Below, piece after piece: positions 44,953 to 53,902 of a stretch of DNA of 64,000 nt. The stretch is from Arthrobacter caoxuetaonis (GTDB taxonomy: Bacteria; Actinomycetota; Actinomycetes; Actinomycetales; Micrococcaceae), in assembly GCF_023921125.1 (NCBI RefSeq), contig NZ_CP099466.1, positions 372,001 through 436,000 on the forward strand, read 5' to 3'. Each line of letters starts with the position of its first letter. The first letter of the stretch is position 1. The translations under genes and the position numbers were made by a program. The notes under the pieces were generated by a model. That model did no database searches and had not been told where the DNA came from. It saw nothing but the letters and a program-made list of their open reading frames with translations.

Positions 44953-47067
44953 TCAGGACAGGCGGCCCGTCAGCGCTTCCCACAGGAACTCATAGGACAT
45001 GGCGTGCATCCGTGCGGACTGCCGGTTGTCCGCCGCCCCGGCATGGCCGCCTTCCAGCGCCTCGTGGAACCAGACCCGGTCAACGCCGAGTGCCTGCATC
45101 CGGGCGGCCATCTTCCGTGCCTGGACCGGGCCCACGCGGTCGTCGCTGGTGGCAGTCCAGATCAGCGTGGGCGGGTATGGTGCGTCTTCGCGCAGCAGGT
45201 GGTACGGCGAGAAGGTCTTGATGAATTCCCACTGCTCCGGATCATCGGGGTCGCCATATTCCGCAATCCAGGAAGCGCCCGCGGAGAGCTTCGTGTAGCG
45301 GCGCATGTCCAGCAGCGGCACCCCGCAGGACACCGCCCCGAAAAGCTCCGGGTAGAGGGTGAGCATGTTCCCCACCAGCAGGCCGCCGTTGCTGCGGCCG
45401 GTGCAGCCGAGGTGCTCCCGGCTGGTGACGCCGCGGGTGGTCAGGTCACGGGCAACTGCGGCGAAATCCTCATAGGCACGGTGCCGGTTGCGCTGCAGCG
45501 CAGCACGGTGCCAGTCCGGCCCGTATTCGCCGCCTCCCCGGATGTTCGCCAGGACATACACTCCGCGGCGGACCGTGCCGCCGTCGTCGGTGTAGCTGCG
45601 CTCAAGCCAGCCGCGGCCCACAATGCCGCTGTACGCAGGGGTCAGGGCCTGCTCGAACCCGCCGTAACCTGACAGGACGGTGGGATTGCCGCCGTCGAGC
45701 ACCATGTCCTTGTGCCCGACCTGGAAATAGGGCACCCGAGTGCCGTCGTCGGACACGGCGAAGTGCTGCTCCACGGTGCAGTCGGAGGCGTCGAAGAACG
45801 ACGGGGAGGTTTTCACTGCCTCCGCCGCCGTGCCCTGGGGGCCAAGGGTTCCGCGGGACAGGGTAGACGGGGTCGTGAAGCCCGTGCTCACCAGCCAGTA
45901 GTCGTTTCCGGCAGCTTCGTCCTCGTCATCCACGGCGTACGCGTCCACCGAATGCAGCGGCGGGCAGGCGTTCAGGGCTGCAGCCTGCCAGTCCGCGGCC
46001 GGTTCCAGGACCTGGATTTCCGAGGAGACGTCCCGCAGCAGGTTCAGCAGCAGATAGTCCCGCGTCCAGCTCCAGGACTGCAGTGAGACCGACGGCTCGG
46101 GACTGAAAAGTGTGCGCAGTTCGCGTCCGCCCGCGAGGAACTCCTCCAGGTCCGCTGCCAGCAGGGACCCTGCCTTGTGCAGGGTTTCGCCGACCAGCCA
46201 GTCGGTGCGCGGCCGCATGAGCAGCCACTGGCGGTGCAGGTCCACCGAGACATCCAGCGGAACGTCGATGCGCTGCCAGTCATCGTCCCGCCGCAGGTAG
46301 GTGATGCTGTCATAGAAGTCGATGATGTCCAGCGCCAGGTCCCGCTCGAACCCCGGGGTCTGGTCATGGTGGACGTAGCCCATCATGTGGTCCTCAGGGA
46401 CCTCGAAGTACAGTCCGGCGTCCGCGAGCGGCTGGCCGCGGTGCACCGTACGCACCGTCCGCGGATAGGAAGAAGCAGTCATGCTCCCCGGGCCGAAGTC
46501 CGTAGCGACGTACAGTGCATCCGGTCCGGCCCAGGAGACCTGTGTCTTGGCGACGGGCAGGTCGAAGCCCCCGGGGACGAACTCCCGGTCGACGACGTCG
46601 TATTCCCGGTAGCGCGCCGCGTCGCCGCCGTCGGGGGAGAGGACGAGCAAAGCGCGGCGGTAGGACACGCCGTCCTCCGGGCGCAGGAAACGTGCACCGC
46701 CCCAGACCCACTCCGTGCCCTCGGCGGCACTGAGGGCGTCGAGGTCCAGGAGGGTTTCCCACTGGGTACCGGTGCCGGTGTAGCCCTCCCACGTTGCACG
46801 GCGCCAGATGCCTTTGGGATGCTCCGCGTCCCGCCAGAAGTTGTAGTACCAGTCGCCGCGCTTGACCACCATGGGAATCCGGTCGGTCGAATCAAGGACC
46901 TCCAGCAGCCGTTCTTCGGTGCCGGCAAAGTCCGTTGCGGAGAGCAGTTCCTCGGTTTCGGAGTTCCTCGCCCGGACCCAGTCCAGCTGCTTGTCGCCGT
47001 AGATATCCTCCAGCCAGAGGAATTCGTCGTCAGTGTCCTGGGGCGTTGCTGCGCTCGCGGAAGTCAT
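44953..47067 (-). CDS. prolyl oligopeptidase family serine peptidase (S9A)
   Basis: The 704-aa protein has an N-terminal segment DDEFLWLEDIYGDKQLDWVRARN, a beta-propeller region, and a C-terminal alpha/beta-hydrolase domain. The Ser is in GCTGRSNGGLLVGN (about residue 557), the Asp in TATSDDRVGPVQARK (about 642) and the His in LEGGHAGAADN (about 673). GGFEQALTP and LANIRGGGEYGPDWHRAAL are S9A hallmarks. There is no signal peptide, so it is probably a cytoplasmic peptidase of short peptides. The ATG at 47067 is close to the divergent TRIC-family gene; a run of about ten G lies between them. Confidence 0.92.
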   Translation of the reverse strand: MTSASAATPQDTDDEFLWLEDIYGDKQLDWVRARNSETEELLSATDFAGTEERLLEVLDSTDRIPMVVKRGDWYYNFWRDAEHPKGIWRRATWEGYTGTGTQWETLLDLDALSAAEGTEWVWGGARFLRPEDGVSYRRALLVLSPDGGDAARYREYDVVDREFVPGGFDLPVAKTQVSWAGPDALYVATDFGPGSMTASSYPRTVRTVHRGQPLADAGLYFEVPEDHMMGYVHHDQTPGFERDLALDIIDFYDSITYLRRDDDWQRIDVPLDVSVDLHRQWLLMRPRTDWLVGETLHKAGSLLAADLEEFLAGGRELRTLFSPEPSVSLQSWSWTRDYLLLNLLRDVSSEIQVLEPAADWQAAALNACPPLHSVDAYAVDDEDEAAGNDYWLVSTGFTTPSTLSRGTLGPQGTAAEAVKTSPSFFDASDCTVEQHFAVSDDGTRVPYFQVGHKDMVLDGGNPTVLSGYGGFEQALTPAYSGIVGRGWLERSYTDDGGTVRRGVYVLANIRGGGEYGPDWHRAALQRNRHRAYEDFAAVARDLTTRGVTSREHLGCTGRSNGGLLVGNMLTLYPELFGAVSCGVPLLDMRRYTKLSAGASWIAEYGDPDDPEQWEFIKTFSPYHLLREDAPYPPTLIWTATSDDRVGPVQARKMAARMQALGVDRVWFHEALEGGHAGAADNRQSARMHAMSYEFLWEALTGRLS

Positions 47068-47153
47068 GTGCCCATCCTAAAGGGGGGGGGGCGGTGACGC
47101 GGGTCTCTCGATGCGGGCCCAATGCAGGTGCCGAATCGGGCTAAGCTCCGGCC

Positions 47154-47786
47154 ATGACGTTGCTGATCCTGGACCTCGCCGGAATCTTCTTTTTCGCGGT
47201 CTCCGGCTCGCTGCTGGCCGCGCGGCGGAATTTCGACATCGTCGGTTCGCTGCTGCTCGGTTCACTCGCCGGGCTGGGAGGCGGCGTGGCACGGGACCTG
47301 ATCATCAGCCAGGGAGTGCCGCAGGCCTTCACCGACCCCCTGTATCTGCTGCCGCCGGTTCTGGCAGCCTTGCTGGTCTTCCTGCACGTGCTTGGGGTGC
47401 AGCGCTACCGGCGCGCGCTGCTGGTGTTCGACGCCGCCGGGCTGGCCCTGTTCTGCGTCACCGGGACGCTGACTGCCCTCGCCGCGGGGCTGCATCCGGT
47501 GTCATCCGCGCTGCTGGGAGTCGCGACGGCGGTGGGCGGCGGGCTGCTGCGCGACGTCGTCGCGAATGAGGTGCCGCAGTTGTTCAATCCCCGCGGTGTC
47601 TATGCCGTCCCGGCCATGCTCGGTGCAGGGCTGGTGTCGCTGTTCCACGTGCTGGGCGTCTTCAATCCCGTGGTCGGTACCGCAGTGGCAGTGCTGGTCT
47701 TCACGCTCCGTGTCCTGTCACTGCGGTACGGGTGGCGGATTCCGTTGGCCGGGCGGACCACCGGCGCGGGGTCGTTGGACTCCTAG
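47154..47786 (+). CDS. TRIC cation channel family protein (UPF0126/YadS)
   Basis: The 210-aa protein consists of two repeats of three hydrophobic helices, each with a GG-x2-RD motif: SLAGLGGGVARDLIISQGVP and GVATAVGGGLLRDVVANEVP. That is the prokaryotic TRIC (formerly UPF0126) signature for trimeric monovalent cation channels. A seventh helix near the C-terminus completes the fold. The ATG at 47154 gives the conserved LDLAGIFFFAVSGSLLAARR. Confidence 0.9.
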   Translation: MTLLILDLAGIFFFAVSGSLLAARRNFDIVGSLLLGSLAGLGGGVARDLIISQGVPQAFTDPLYLLPPVLAALLVFLHVLGVQRYRRALLVFDAAGLALFCVTGTLTALAAGLHPVSSALLGVATAVGGGLLRDVVANEVPQLFNPRGVYAVPAMLGAGLVSLFHVLGVFNPVVGTAVAVLVFTLRVLSLRYGWRIPLAGRTTGAGSLDS

Positions 47787-47810
47787 GGCCGGGGAGGCCG
47801 GCGTCGAGCC

Positions 47811-48260
47811 TTAGACGCGGCTGCGGCGATTGGCAGCCGCGCTGAGGCCCAGGGCGGCCAGCCCGCCGATCGCGCCGATGGCCGCGCCCGTCATCAAGCC
47901 GCTCGGGATCGCGGCGATCCGTGCAGCCGGGGAATTCAGCACCGGTGAGGTGTTGCCCGCGAAGGCCGAGGTCCACAGCAGCTGATGGGTGAGGACCAGC
48001 AAGACCCCGAATATCAGCCCGATGACCAGGACGGACAGGAAGGGCCGGGGAGACCGGGAAAGGACGGTCACGGCGATCCACACCAGTACCGGTCCGATGG
48101 CGAGGATCCACGTTCCCGGCGATCTTTCACCGAGGATGTGCAGATCATGCAGGATGACGCGGGGCAGGCCGAGCAGTGCCAGTCCGGCCATGAGCGTCAG
48201 CGGCATACCGAAGTACAGGCGTGCCGGGGCAGTATTTCGCGTGGTTGGGTTTTCTCTCAT
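47811..48260 (-). CDS. hypothetical four-helix membrane protein
   Basis: The 149-aa protein has hydrophobic segments at about residues 17-35, 50-66, 74-92 and 115-138 (GLMTGAAIGAIGGLAALGLS). The family is not recognised. It is convergent with the TRIC-family gene and lies downstream, on the same strand, of the two-component genes, from which a GC-rich hairpin separates it. Confidence 0.65.
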   Translation of the reverse strand: MRENPTTRNTAPARLYFGMPLTLMAGLALLGLPRVILHDLHILGERSPGTWILAIGPVLVWIAVTVLSRSPRPFLSVLVIGLIFGVLLVLTHQLLWTSAFAGNTSPVLNSPAARIAAIPSGLMTGAAIGAIGGLAALGLSAAANRRSRV

Positions 48261-48314
48261 GCGGCCACGGTAGGTTCAGCTGCGGGGCCGCCGCGTCGTC
48301 CTGAAAGCGTCAAT

Positions 48315-48340
48315 GCCCCTCGCCTGCAGGCGACCGGGGC
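48315..48340 (-). terminator. possible hairpin terminator after the response regulator
   Basis: The palindrome TCGCCTGCAGGCGA lies inside GCCCC/GGGGC flanks, 14 nt beyond the response-regulator stop. There is no good T run, so termination is uncertain. Confidence 0.35.
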
Positions 48341-48353
48341 CTGTGCTTTCCCG

Positions 48354-49004
48354 TCAGCGGACCAGTCCTGACCGGTACGCGATGACTGCGAGCTCCGTCC
48401 GGTCCCTGGCACCGAGTTTCCCCAGAATGCGGCTGACATACGTCCGGGACGTGGCCGGACTGATGTACAGCGTTCCGGCGATCTCTTCATTCGTGTCCCC
48501 GTGCCCCACACGGATCAGGACTTCCAGTTCGCGTTCGCTGAGCTGGGACAGGCGGGGATCCGGTTCCGGCGCGGCGGGGGAGGACGCCACAATCTTCAGG
48601 AGCCGGTCCAGGATTGCGGGGGACAGGAGCCTCTCTCCGGAGGCAGCCCGGCGGACGGCGTCGCGCAGTTCCGTGCCTGCGGCGTCCTTCATCAGGTAAC
48701 CCGCGGCGCCGGCCCGGACAGCCTCCAGGACGTCGCGGTCGTCGTCGAACGTGGTCAGGACCAGCACGTGCGTTTGCGCAAGGCTTTCCTCTGCCCGGAT
48801 GAGGCGGGTGGCTTCGATCCCGTTCATGACCGGCATCCGGAGATCCATCAGGACGACGTCGGGCCGGGTCCGGAGGACGGTGTCCACCCCGCGGCGCCCG
48901 TCGGACGCTTCGGCGACTACCTGGAGATCGCGGTCGCTTGCCAGCAGGCTCCGCAGTCCCGCGCGTATCAGGTGCTGGTCATCAACGAGGGCGACGGTGA
49001 TCAT
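48354..49004 (-). CDS. NarL/LuxR-family response regulator
   Basis: The 216-aa protein has a receiver domain (VALVDDQHLIRAGL, phospho-acceptor Asp in DVVLMDLRMPVMNG near residue 54, later VLTTFDDD and Lys in YLMKDA). Its C-terminal LuxR helix-turn-helix reads LSERELEVLIRVGHGDTNEE... ISPATSRTYVSRILGKLGA. Its ATG overlaps the histidine kinase stop by 4 bp, so the pair is translationally coupled. Likely targets include its own operon or the divergent PadR-ABC operon, but this is inference. Confidence 0.93.
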   Translation of the reverse strand: MITVALVDDQHLIRAGLRSLLASDRDLQVVAEASDGRRGVDTVLRTRPDVVLMDLRMPVMNGIEATRLIRAEESLAQTHVLVLTTFDDDRDVLEAVRAGAAGYLMKDAAGTELRDAVRRAASGERLLSPAILDRLLKIVASSPAAPEPDPRLSQLSERELEVLIRVGHGDTNEEIAGTLYISPATSRTYVSRILGKLGARDRTELAVIAYRSGLVR

Positions 49005-50185
49005 GACAGCTCCATCGGGAAGACTGCTGTGACTTCAAAGCCTGCCGGACCCCAGCCCGCGGTGAAACGTCCGCCAAGTGCTTCGGTGCGCTCACGCAGC
49101 CCTGCCAGGCCGAATCCGGCAGGCAGATCTGCCTCTGGCTGCCCGCTTCGCCCGCCGTTGTCGCTGATCCTCAGCAGAATCGAAGCGCGGTCTTCAGAGA
49201 GGTCTATGGCAACGGCGGTGGCATCGGAATGGCGGACGACGTTGGTCACGGCCTCCTGTACGGTGCGGAAGAGTGCCGCCTGGACCGGCTGCGGGACCCG
49301 GGACGTGACCTCGTTCCGCAGCGAGACCTCCAGGCCCGCGCTTTGTGCCGGAGCCACGGCGGAGCCGAGTGACCGGATCCCCGGCTCGCCGCCGGAACCC
49401 GGCCCGCCGTTCCGCAGGCCGGCAACAGTGCGCCGCAGCTCAGACCCGGCCTCAGCCGTCGTGGAACGGATGACTTCCAGCGCCTCCTGCCGCGCGGCGT
49501 CGTCCGTCCCCGCTTCGCGGGCAACCTCGGCATGCAGCGAAATGACGGCCAGCGAATGGCCCATCGAGTCGTGCAGGTCCCGGGAGACGGCAAGCCGCTC
49601 AGCAGCGATGCGCTCCTGCGCGTCCCGGCGATACTGCCGGGCCGTCAGGTCCGCGATCCGGGAGGCCTGGCGCTGCAGTTCCCGGCGCGAGCGGACGCTG
49701 TCACCCAGACCAACCGCACCACCCAGGATCAGCAGGTTCTGCGGAAGGTCGTAGGCAAGCACGAACGCGGCATCCTGCCCGGCGGACAGGCGGTAAACAA
49801 GGGAAACGGCGACGACGACGGCGGATCCTGCCACGGCCGTTGGAAGCCTCCCGCATTCCGCGGCGGAAAAAACCGCGGCTGCGATTGGAACCGCGGTGCC
49901 GATGGCGGTGAATCCTGACGCGTAATACGCAAGGAAACCAAGAACGGACAGCACGACGACCAGGACCGGGTAGGTGCGCCGGATGAACATCAGGGCACCG
50001 AAACCGGCTGCCCACAAATATGTCCACGCCTCTGGTTGGGTGCCTTCGACGTCGGCAGTGATGAAGGCGGCAAGGATCAGGAACACCCCGGCGGCGAGGA
50101 GCGCGTCGTGGAACCGGGGTGCGGACCACAACCTCATGCCCACTGCTTGCCTGCCCGCTGGCCGGGCAGCACCGGACGCGGCCAT
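49001..50185 (-). CDS. sensor histidine kinase (HisKA_3 type)
   Basis: The protein is about 394 aa. Several N-terminal helices (FHDALLAAGVFLILAAFI, WTYLWAAGFGALMFI, VLVVVLSVLGFLAYYA, IAAAVFSAAE, AVAGSAVVVAVSLVY) precede a dimerisation/phospho-acceptor segment with His in SRDLHDSMGHSLAV. A HATPase domain ends with ISDNGG and GFGLAGLRERTEALGG. This is the NarX/DesK-like class that pairs with LuxR-type regulators. The start is uncertain: an ATG at 50185 with GGGGAA, or a TTG at 50242 with GGAG. It is divergent from the PadR operon. Confidence 0.88.
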   Translation of the reverse strand: MAASGAARPAGRQAVGMRLWSAPRFHDALLAAGVFLILAAFITADVEGTQPEAWTYLWAAGFGALMFIRRTYPVLVVVLSVLGFLAYYASGFTAIGTAVPIAAAVFSAAECGRLPTAVAGSAVVVAVSLVYRLSAGQDAAFVLAYDLPQNLLILGGAVGLGDSVRSRRELQRQASRIADLTARQYRRDAQERIAAERLAVSRDLHDSMGHSLAVISLHAEVAREAGTDDAARQEALEVIRSTTAEAGSELRRTVAGLRNGGPGSGGEPGIRSLGSAVAPAQSAGLEVSLRNEVTSRVPQPVQAALFRTVQEAVTNVVRHSDATAVAIDLSEDRASILLRISDNGGRSGQPEADLPAGFGLAGLRERTEALGGRFTAGWGPAGFEVTAVFPMELS

Positions 50186-50282
50186 TTCCCCATGGTACGG
50201 CCGGACATCCGGCTGCGGCAGGGGGACTTCCCTTGCCGACAAATCTCCGGACCCCTGTTGCGCACTGACTACCCAGCGTTAC

Positions 50283-50312
50283 TATGTACTGGTACTCAGT
50301 ATTGCTAGGTAT
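50283..50312 (+). promoter_or_regulatory. candidate PadR operator
   Basis: Overlapping TACT/AGTA half-sites (TACTATGTACTGGTACTCAG followed by TATT) include the palindrome TACT-C-AGTA and GTAC-TG-GTAC. They lie 14-43 nt before the PadR start, where autorepression is expected. The region is shared with the divergent histidine kinase gene. Confidence 0.5.
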
Positions 50313-50325
50313 TAAGGAGCGGCGT

Positions 50326-50655
50326 GTGGGCAAGCAGGCAACGGAGATGCTGAAGGGCGTTCTGGAGGGTATTGTCCTGGCGCTCCTCTCCGGCCGGCCC
50401 GCGTACGGCTACGAGATCACCGCGTGGCTGCGGGACAAGGGCTTCACGGATATCGCCGAGGGAACCATCTATGCCCTGCTCATCCGGATCGAGCAGCGCG
50501 GACTCGTCGACGTGGAAAAAGTGCCTTCGGAAAAAGGCCCGCCGCGCAAGGTCTACTCCCTCAATCAGCAGGGAGAGGACTATCTGAGCGAGTTCTGGAG
50601 GACATGGAGCTTCCTGGCAGGACATCTGGAACAGCTCCGCAAAGGAGAGGAATGA
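50326..50655 (+). CDS. PadR-family transcriptional regulator
   Basis: The 109-aa winged-helix protein shows the PadR pattern: EMLKGVLEGIVLALLSGRPAYGYEITAWL, then AEGTIYALLIRIEQRGLVDVEK and GPPRKVYSLNQQGEDYL, with a short C-terminal dimerisation helix. It should repress its own operon (DUF1048 protein and ABC exporter) in the absence of a toxic or signalling ligand. The GTG at 50326 has AAGGAG upstream. Its stop overlaps the next ATG. Confidence 0.9.
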   Translation: MGKQATEMLKGVLEGIVLALLSGRPAYGYEITAWLRDKGFTDIAEGTIYALLIRIEQRGLVDVEKVPSEKGPPRKVYSLNQQGEDYLSEFWRTWSFLAGHLEQLRKGEE

Positions 50656-51023
50656 CCATGCTGGAGAAAATCACGGGCAGCCTGCGGGACAAGCGCCGCT
50701 GGCGGGAGTACAAGGCACGCAAAAAGACGCTCCCCGCCCCGTACGGCACATCGCTTGACGCAGTGGAGAGGTACCTGACCTATCTGGGCGCCCTCAGCAA
50801 CGGCTCCATTCTGATGTCGATGCTGGAGGACCTTGCCGATCTCTTCGAACGCGCCGCCGCGGACCGCACCCCGGTCCGTGCCGTGGTGGGCGAAGATCCG
50901 GTGGAGTTCGCGGAAACTTTCCTGCGGAATTACTCCGACGGACAGTGGATCAACAAAGAACGGGAACGGCTCATCCGGGCCATCGACAGCGCCGAGGAGG
51001 ACGAAGGAGGCGGTGGATCATGA
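50652..51023 (+). CDS. DUF1048 domain-containing protein
   Basis: The 123-aa protein matches DUF1048 by MLEKITGSLRDKRRWREYKARKKTLPAPY, AVERYLTYLG, LEDLADLFERAAADRTPVRAVVGEDPVEFAETFL. Family members are small helical proteins commonly encoded beside PadR regulators and ABC transporters; their role is unknown. It overlaps the PadR stop (ATGA) and the ABC ATPase start. Confidence 0.85.
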   Translation: MTMLEKITGSLRDKRRWREYKARKKTLPAPYGTSLDAVERYLTYLGALSNGSILMSMLEDLADLFERAAADRTPVRAVVGEDPVEFAETFLRNYSDGQWINKERERLIRAIDSAEEDEGGGGS

Positions 51024-51859
51024 CGGCGGCAGCGGCAGCAGCGCCGGCCATCCGCGTGTCCGGCCTGGAGAAGTCCTTCAAAAGGACGGCGGTGCTCCAG
51101 GGCGTGGACTTCGAGGTTGCGGCCGGGAGTATCTTCGCCCTGCTGGGGCCCAACGGCGCCGGAAAGACCACCCTGGTGCGGATCCTTGCCACCTTGCTCA
51201 AGCCCGACGCCGGATCCGCGGCTGTGGAGGGCAACGACGTCGTCGCGGATGCAGCGCCCGTCCGGGAGGCCATCAGCCTGACCGGACAATTCGCTGCCGT
51301 GGACGACATGCTCACCGGACGGGAAAACCTGGTGCTGGTCGCCCAGCTGCGCCGGCTGAAGCACCCCGGTACGGCAGCCGACGAACTTCTGGACAAATTC
51401 GCGCTCGCCGGCGCCGGCGGGAGGCGGGCGGGAACATACTCCGGAGGGATGCGCCGGCGGCTCGACATTGCGATGAGCCTGGTCGGCGGACCATCCGTAA
51501 TCTTCCTGGATGAGCCCACGAGCGGACTTGACCCGCAGGGCAGGCTCGATGTGTGGAACATGGTCCGGCAGCTCGCCGGGCAGGGCACCACGGTATTGCT
51601 GACGACCCAGCACCTGGAGGAGGCCGAGCAGCTGGCGGACCGGATCGCGATCCTGCACGAAGGAAAGATCATCGCGGACGGGACACTCGCCGAGCTGAAG
51701 CAGCTGCTCCCGGCGCCAACAGTCCAATACGTGGAGAAGCAGCCCACCCTGGAGGAAGTTTTCTTCGCTGTCGTGGGCAGCGGAGCCACGGCGCAGGACG
51801 GCGGACTTCCCGCCGGCCAGGCGCCCGAAAGCCGGCCGGAACGTGAGGAACCGCAATGA
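51020..51859 (+). CDS. ABC transporter ATP-binding protein (DrrA-like)
   Basis: The 279-aa ATPase has Walker A LLGPNGAGKTTLVRIL, a Q-loop LTGQFAAVDDMLTGRENL, the ABC signature YSGGMRRRLDIAMSL, Walker B VIFLDEPTSGLDP and the switch His in LLTTQHLEEAEQL. A C-terminal extension includes YVEKQPTLEEVFFAVVG, typical of DrrA-type drug or lipid exporters. Start and stop overlap its neighbours (ATGA both sides). Confidence 0.93.
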   Translation: MTAAAAAAPAIRVSGLEKSFKRTAVLQGVDFEVAAGSIFALLGPNGAGKTTLVRILATLLKPDAGSAAVEGNDVVADAAPVREAISLTGQFAAVDDMLTGRENLVLVAQLRRLKHPGTAADELLDKFALAGAGGRRAGTYSGGMRRRLDIAMSLVGGPSVIFLDEPTSGLDPQGRLDVWNMVRQLAGQGTTVLLTTQHLEEAEQLADRIAILHEGKIIADGTLAELKQLLPAPTVQYVEKQPTLEEVFFAVVGSGATAQDGGLPAGQAPESRPEREEPQ

Positions 51860-52623
51860 CTGCCCAAGCACATTTCTATGCCAATACCGCGGTCCTGACC
51901 CGCCGGTCCCTGCGGCACATCCTGCGAAGCCCCGACACCATCATCACCACGGCCGTCATGCCGATCGCGATCATGCTGATGTTCGTCTTCGTCCTGGGCG
52001 GCGCGATTGATACCGGTTCACCGCAGTACATCGACTACATGCTGCCGGGCATCCTGCTCATCACGGTTGCGTCCGGGGTGGCCTATACGGCTTTCCGGCT
52101 CTTCACCGACCTGCAAACCGGGATTATCGACCGCTTCCAATCCATGCCGATCGCACGGGCCAGCACTCTCTGGGCCCACGTGGTCACATCGCTGGCCGCC
52201 AACCTGGTCTCCCTCGGGATAGTGGTGGGGGCTGCTTTGGCCCTGGGCTTCCGGACGGCGGCAGGGCCGGGGGAATGGCTCGCGGTGACCGCCGTCCTGG
52301 CCCTGTTCACCCTGGCCCTGACGTGGGTCGCCGTGCTGGCGGGCCTGACTGCAAAAAGCGCGGAGGGGGCCAGCGCTTTTTCCTATCCGCTGATCTTCCT
52401 GCCGTTCCTCAGCTCAGCCTTCGTGCCGACCGAGACGATGCCGGGACCGGTGCGCTGGTTCGCGGAAAACCAGCCGGTCACCGCGATCGTCAACTCCATC
52501 CGGGACCTGTTTGCACGGCAGCCTGTCGGTGCGGACCTGTGGATTGCGCTCGCGTGGTGTGCCGGAATCCTTCTCCTGGCGTACGGACTGTCGATGGCCG
52601 CCTACCGGAGGAAGCTTCGCTAG
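51856..52623 (+). CDS. ABC-2 type transporter permease (DrrB-like)
   Basis: The 255-aa permease has an N-terminal cytoplasmic helix with RRSLRHILRSPDTI, then about six hydrophobic segments, including ITTAVMPIAIMLMFVFVLGG, ILLITVASGVAYTAF and a C-terminal ALAWCAGILLLAYGLSMAAYRR. The conserved LPFLSSAFVPTETMP and WFAENQPVTAIVNSIR motifs are DrrB-like. With the ATPase it forms an efflux pump, probably for a xenobiotic or antibiotic. Confidence 0.92.
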   Translation: MTAQAHFYANTAVLTRRSLRHILRSPDTIITTAVMPIAIMLMFVFVLGGAIDTGSPQYIDYMLPGILLITVASGVAYTAFRLFTDLQTGIIDRFQSMPIARASTLWAHVVTSLAANLVSLGIVVGAALALGFRTAAGPGEWLAVTAVLALFTLALTWVAVLAGLTAKSAEGASAFSYPLIFLPFLSSAFVPTETMPGPVRWFAENQPVTAIVNSIRDLFARQPVGADLWIALAWCAGILLLAYGLSMAAYRRKLR

Positions 52624-52653
52624 GCAGGGACGCTCCCGGGCGCCGGGCCTCGG

Positions 52654-53157
52654 CTAGGGTGCGTCCGGGCCGTCGCTGACGCTGCGCCCGGGCTGGTGGG
52701 CACGACTCGCCAGCCGGTGCAGCAGCGAGCGGAACTCCCGTGCTTCAGCCGGATCCAGGGTGGAGAGCAGGGCCTCTTCTTCCGCCGCAACGCTGCGTTC
52801 AGAGGATTCGAGCCTCTCCAGTCCGGCGGAGGTGGCTACCACCTTCCGGGCCCGGCGATCGGCCGGGTCGGGAACGCGCATCACTTCTCCGGCCTCAGCG
52901 AGGGCGTCGATCAGATACGTCAGGACGGTGCGGTCGATGCCCAGATGCGCTCCGAGGGCCTGCTGGTTCGGCAGGTCCAGGCGCACGACGGCGGAAAGCA
53001 CCTGGAAGCCCCGCAGGCCGCCGGGTGTTCCGGCCAGGGCAGCCTCGGTGCGGGACTGGTAGCAGCCTGCCAACGTGCCTAGGGCCCAGCCAAGGTCTCC
53101 GGGCGCGGTTCCGGGCGTGCGGCTTTCCTGTAAGGCGTTGGTGGTCATGGCCTCCAT
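52654..53157 (-). CDS. MarR-family transcriptional regulator
   Basis: The 167-aa protein has a MarR winged helix: GLRGFQVLSAVVRLDLPNQQALGAHLGIDRTVLTYLIDALAEAGEVMRVPDPADRRARKVV (read in overlapping parts), including the basic wing DPADRRARKV, with flanking dimerisation helices. It is convergent with the ABC permease and may control that exporter or another gene. The start is the ATG at 53157, with GGGGAT upstream; an ATG three codons later is also possible. Confidence 0.88.
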   Translation of the reverse strand: MEAMTTNALQESRTPGTAPGDLGWALGTLAGCYQSRTEAALAGTPGGLRGFQVLSAVVRLDLPNQQALGAHLGIDRTVLTYLIDALAEAGEVMRVPDPADRRARKVVATSAGLERLESSERSVAAEEEALLSTLDPAEAREFRSLLHRLASRAHQPGRSVSDGPDAP

Positions 53158-53227
53158 ACTATCCCCGGTATGCGGCTTCGTAGATGTTCTTGGGTACCAA
53201 TGTTCTACCTCTCATCCTATTGCGGTG

Positions 53228-53902
53228 TCAGGGCTGGAACCGGTAACCCATTCCGTGCTCAGTCAGCAGATGGGCTGGCGCTGCCGGGACGGGCTCCAAT
53301 TTCCGGCGCAGCTGGGCCATGTACAGGCGCAGATAGCCGGAGTCTGTTGTGCCCGGCCCCCACACGTCGGCGAGCAGCTGGGCCTGGGTGACCAGGCGGC
53401 CCGGCTGACGAAGGAGCACTGAAAGCAGATGCCATTCCGTGGGGGTCAGCCGGACGGCGGCGCCGTCGTCAATCCGCGTGACCCGGCGGGCGGCGAGATC
53501 CACGCGCACATTGCCGAAACTGACGGCAGGGCTTTCCTGCGCTGCGCCGGTCCGGCGGTTCAGGGCACGGATGCGTGCCAGCAGTTCCTCAGCGGAAAAC
53601 GGCTTGGTGACATAGTCATCCGCGCCCAGATCCAGGGCGCGGACTTTCTCCGCGGAATCGGAGCGGCCGGAAATCACCAGGATGGGCATGGAGCTCCAGC
53701 CGCGCACAGCTTCGATGACTTCCATGCCGCTGAGCCCCGGCATGCCCAGATCCAGGACCAAAAGGTCAGGATGCGAGTCCACCGCCCGGCGCACGGCGGT
53801 GGCGCCGTCCTGGGCTGCCACCACCTCGTAGCCGTATGCCGCCAGGGTGATTTTCAGGGCGCGCAGTATCTGGACGTCGTCGTCGGCGAGCAGGATCCTC
53901 AC
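53228..53902 (-). CDS. kdpE: response regulator KdpE
   Basis: The 224-aa OmpR-class regulator has a receiver domain (LLADDDVQILRAL, phospho-acceptor Asp in LLVLDLGMPGLSG, Lys in DDYVTKPFS). Its C-terminal winged helix includes LTPTEWHLLSVLLRQPGRLVTQAQLLADVWG and YMAQLRRKLE. It overlaps kdpD by 4 bp and is co-transcribed. Once phosphorylated it should activate the kdp operon, probably at the palindrome at 61114. Confidence 0.95.
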   Translation of the reverse strand: MRILLADDDVQILRALKITLAAYGYEVVAAQDGATAVRRAVDSHPDLLVLDLGMPGLSGMEVIEAVRGWSSMPILVISGRSDSAEKVRALDLGADDYVTKPFSAEELLARIRALNRRTGAAQESPAVSFGNVRVDLAARRVTRIDDGAAVRLTPTEWHLLSVLLRQPGRLVTQAQLLADVWGPGTTDSGYLRLYMAQLRRKLEPVPAAPAHLLTEHGMGYRFQP

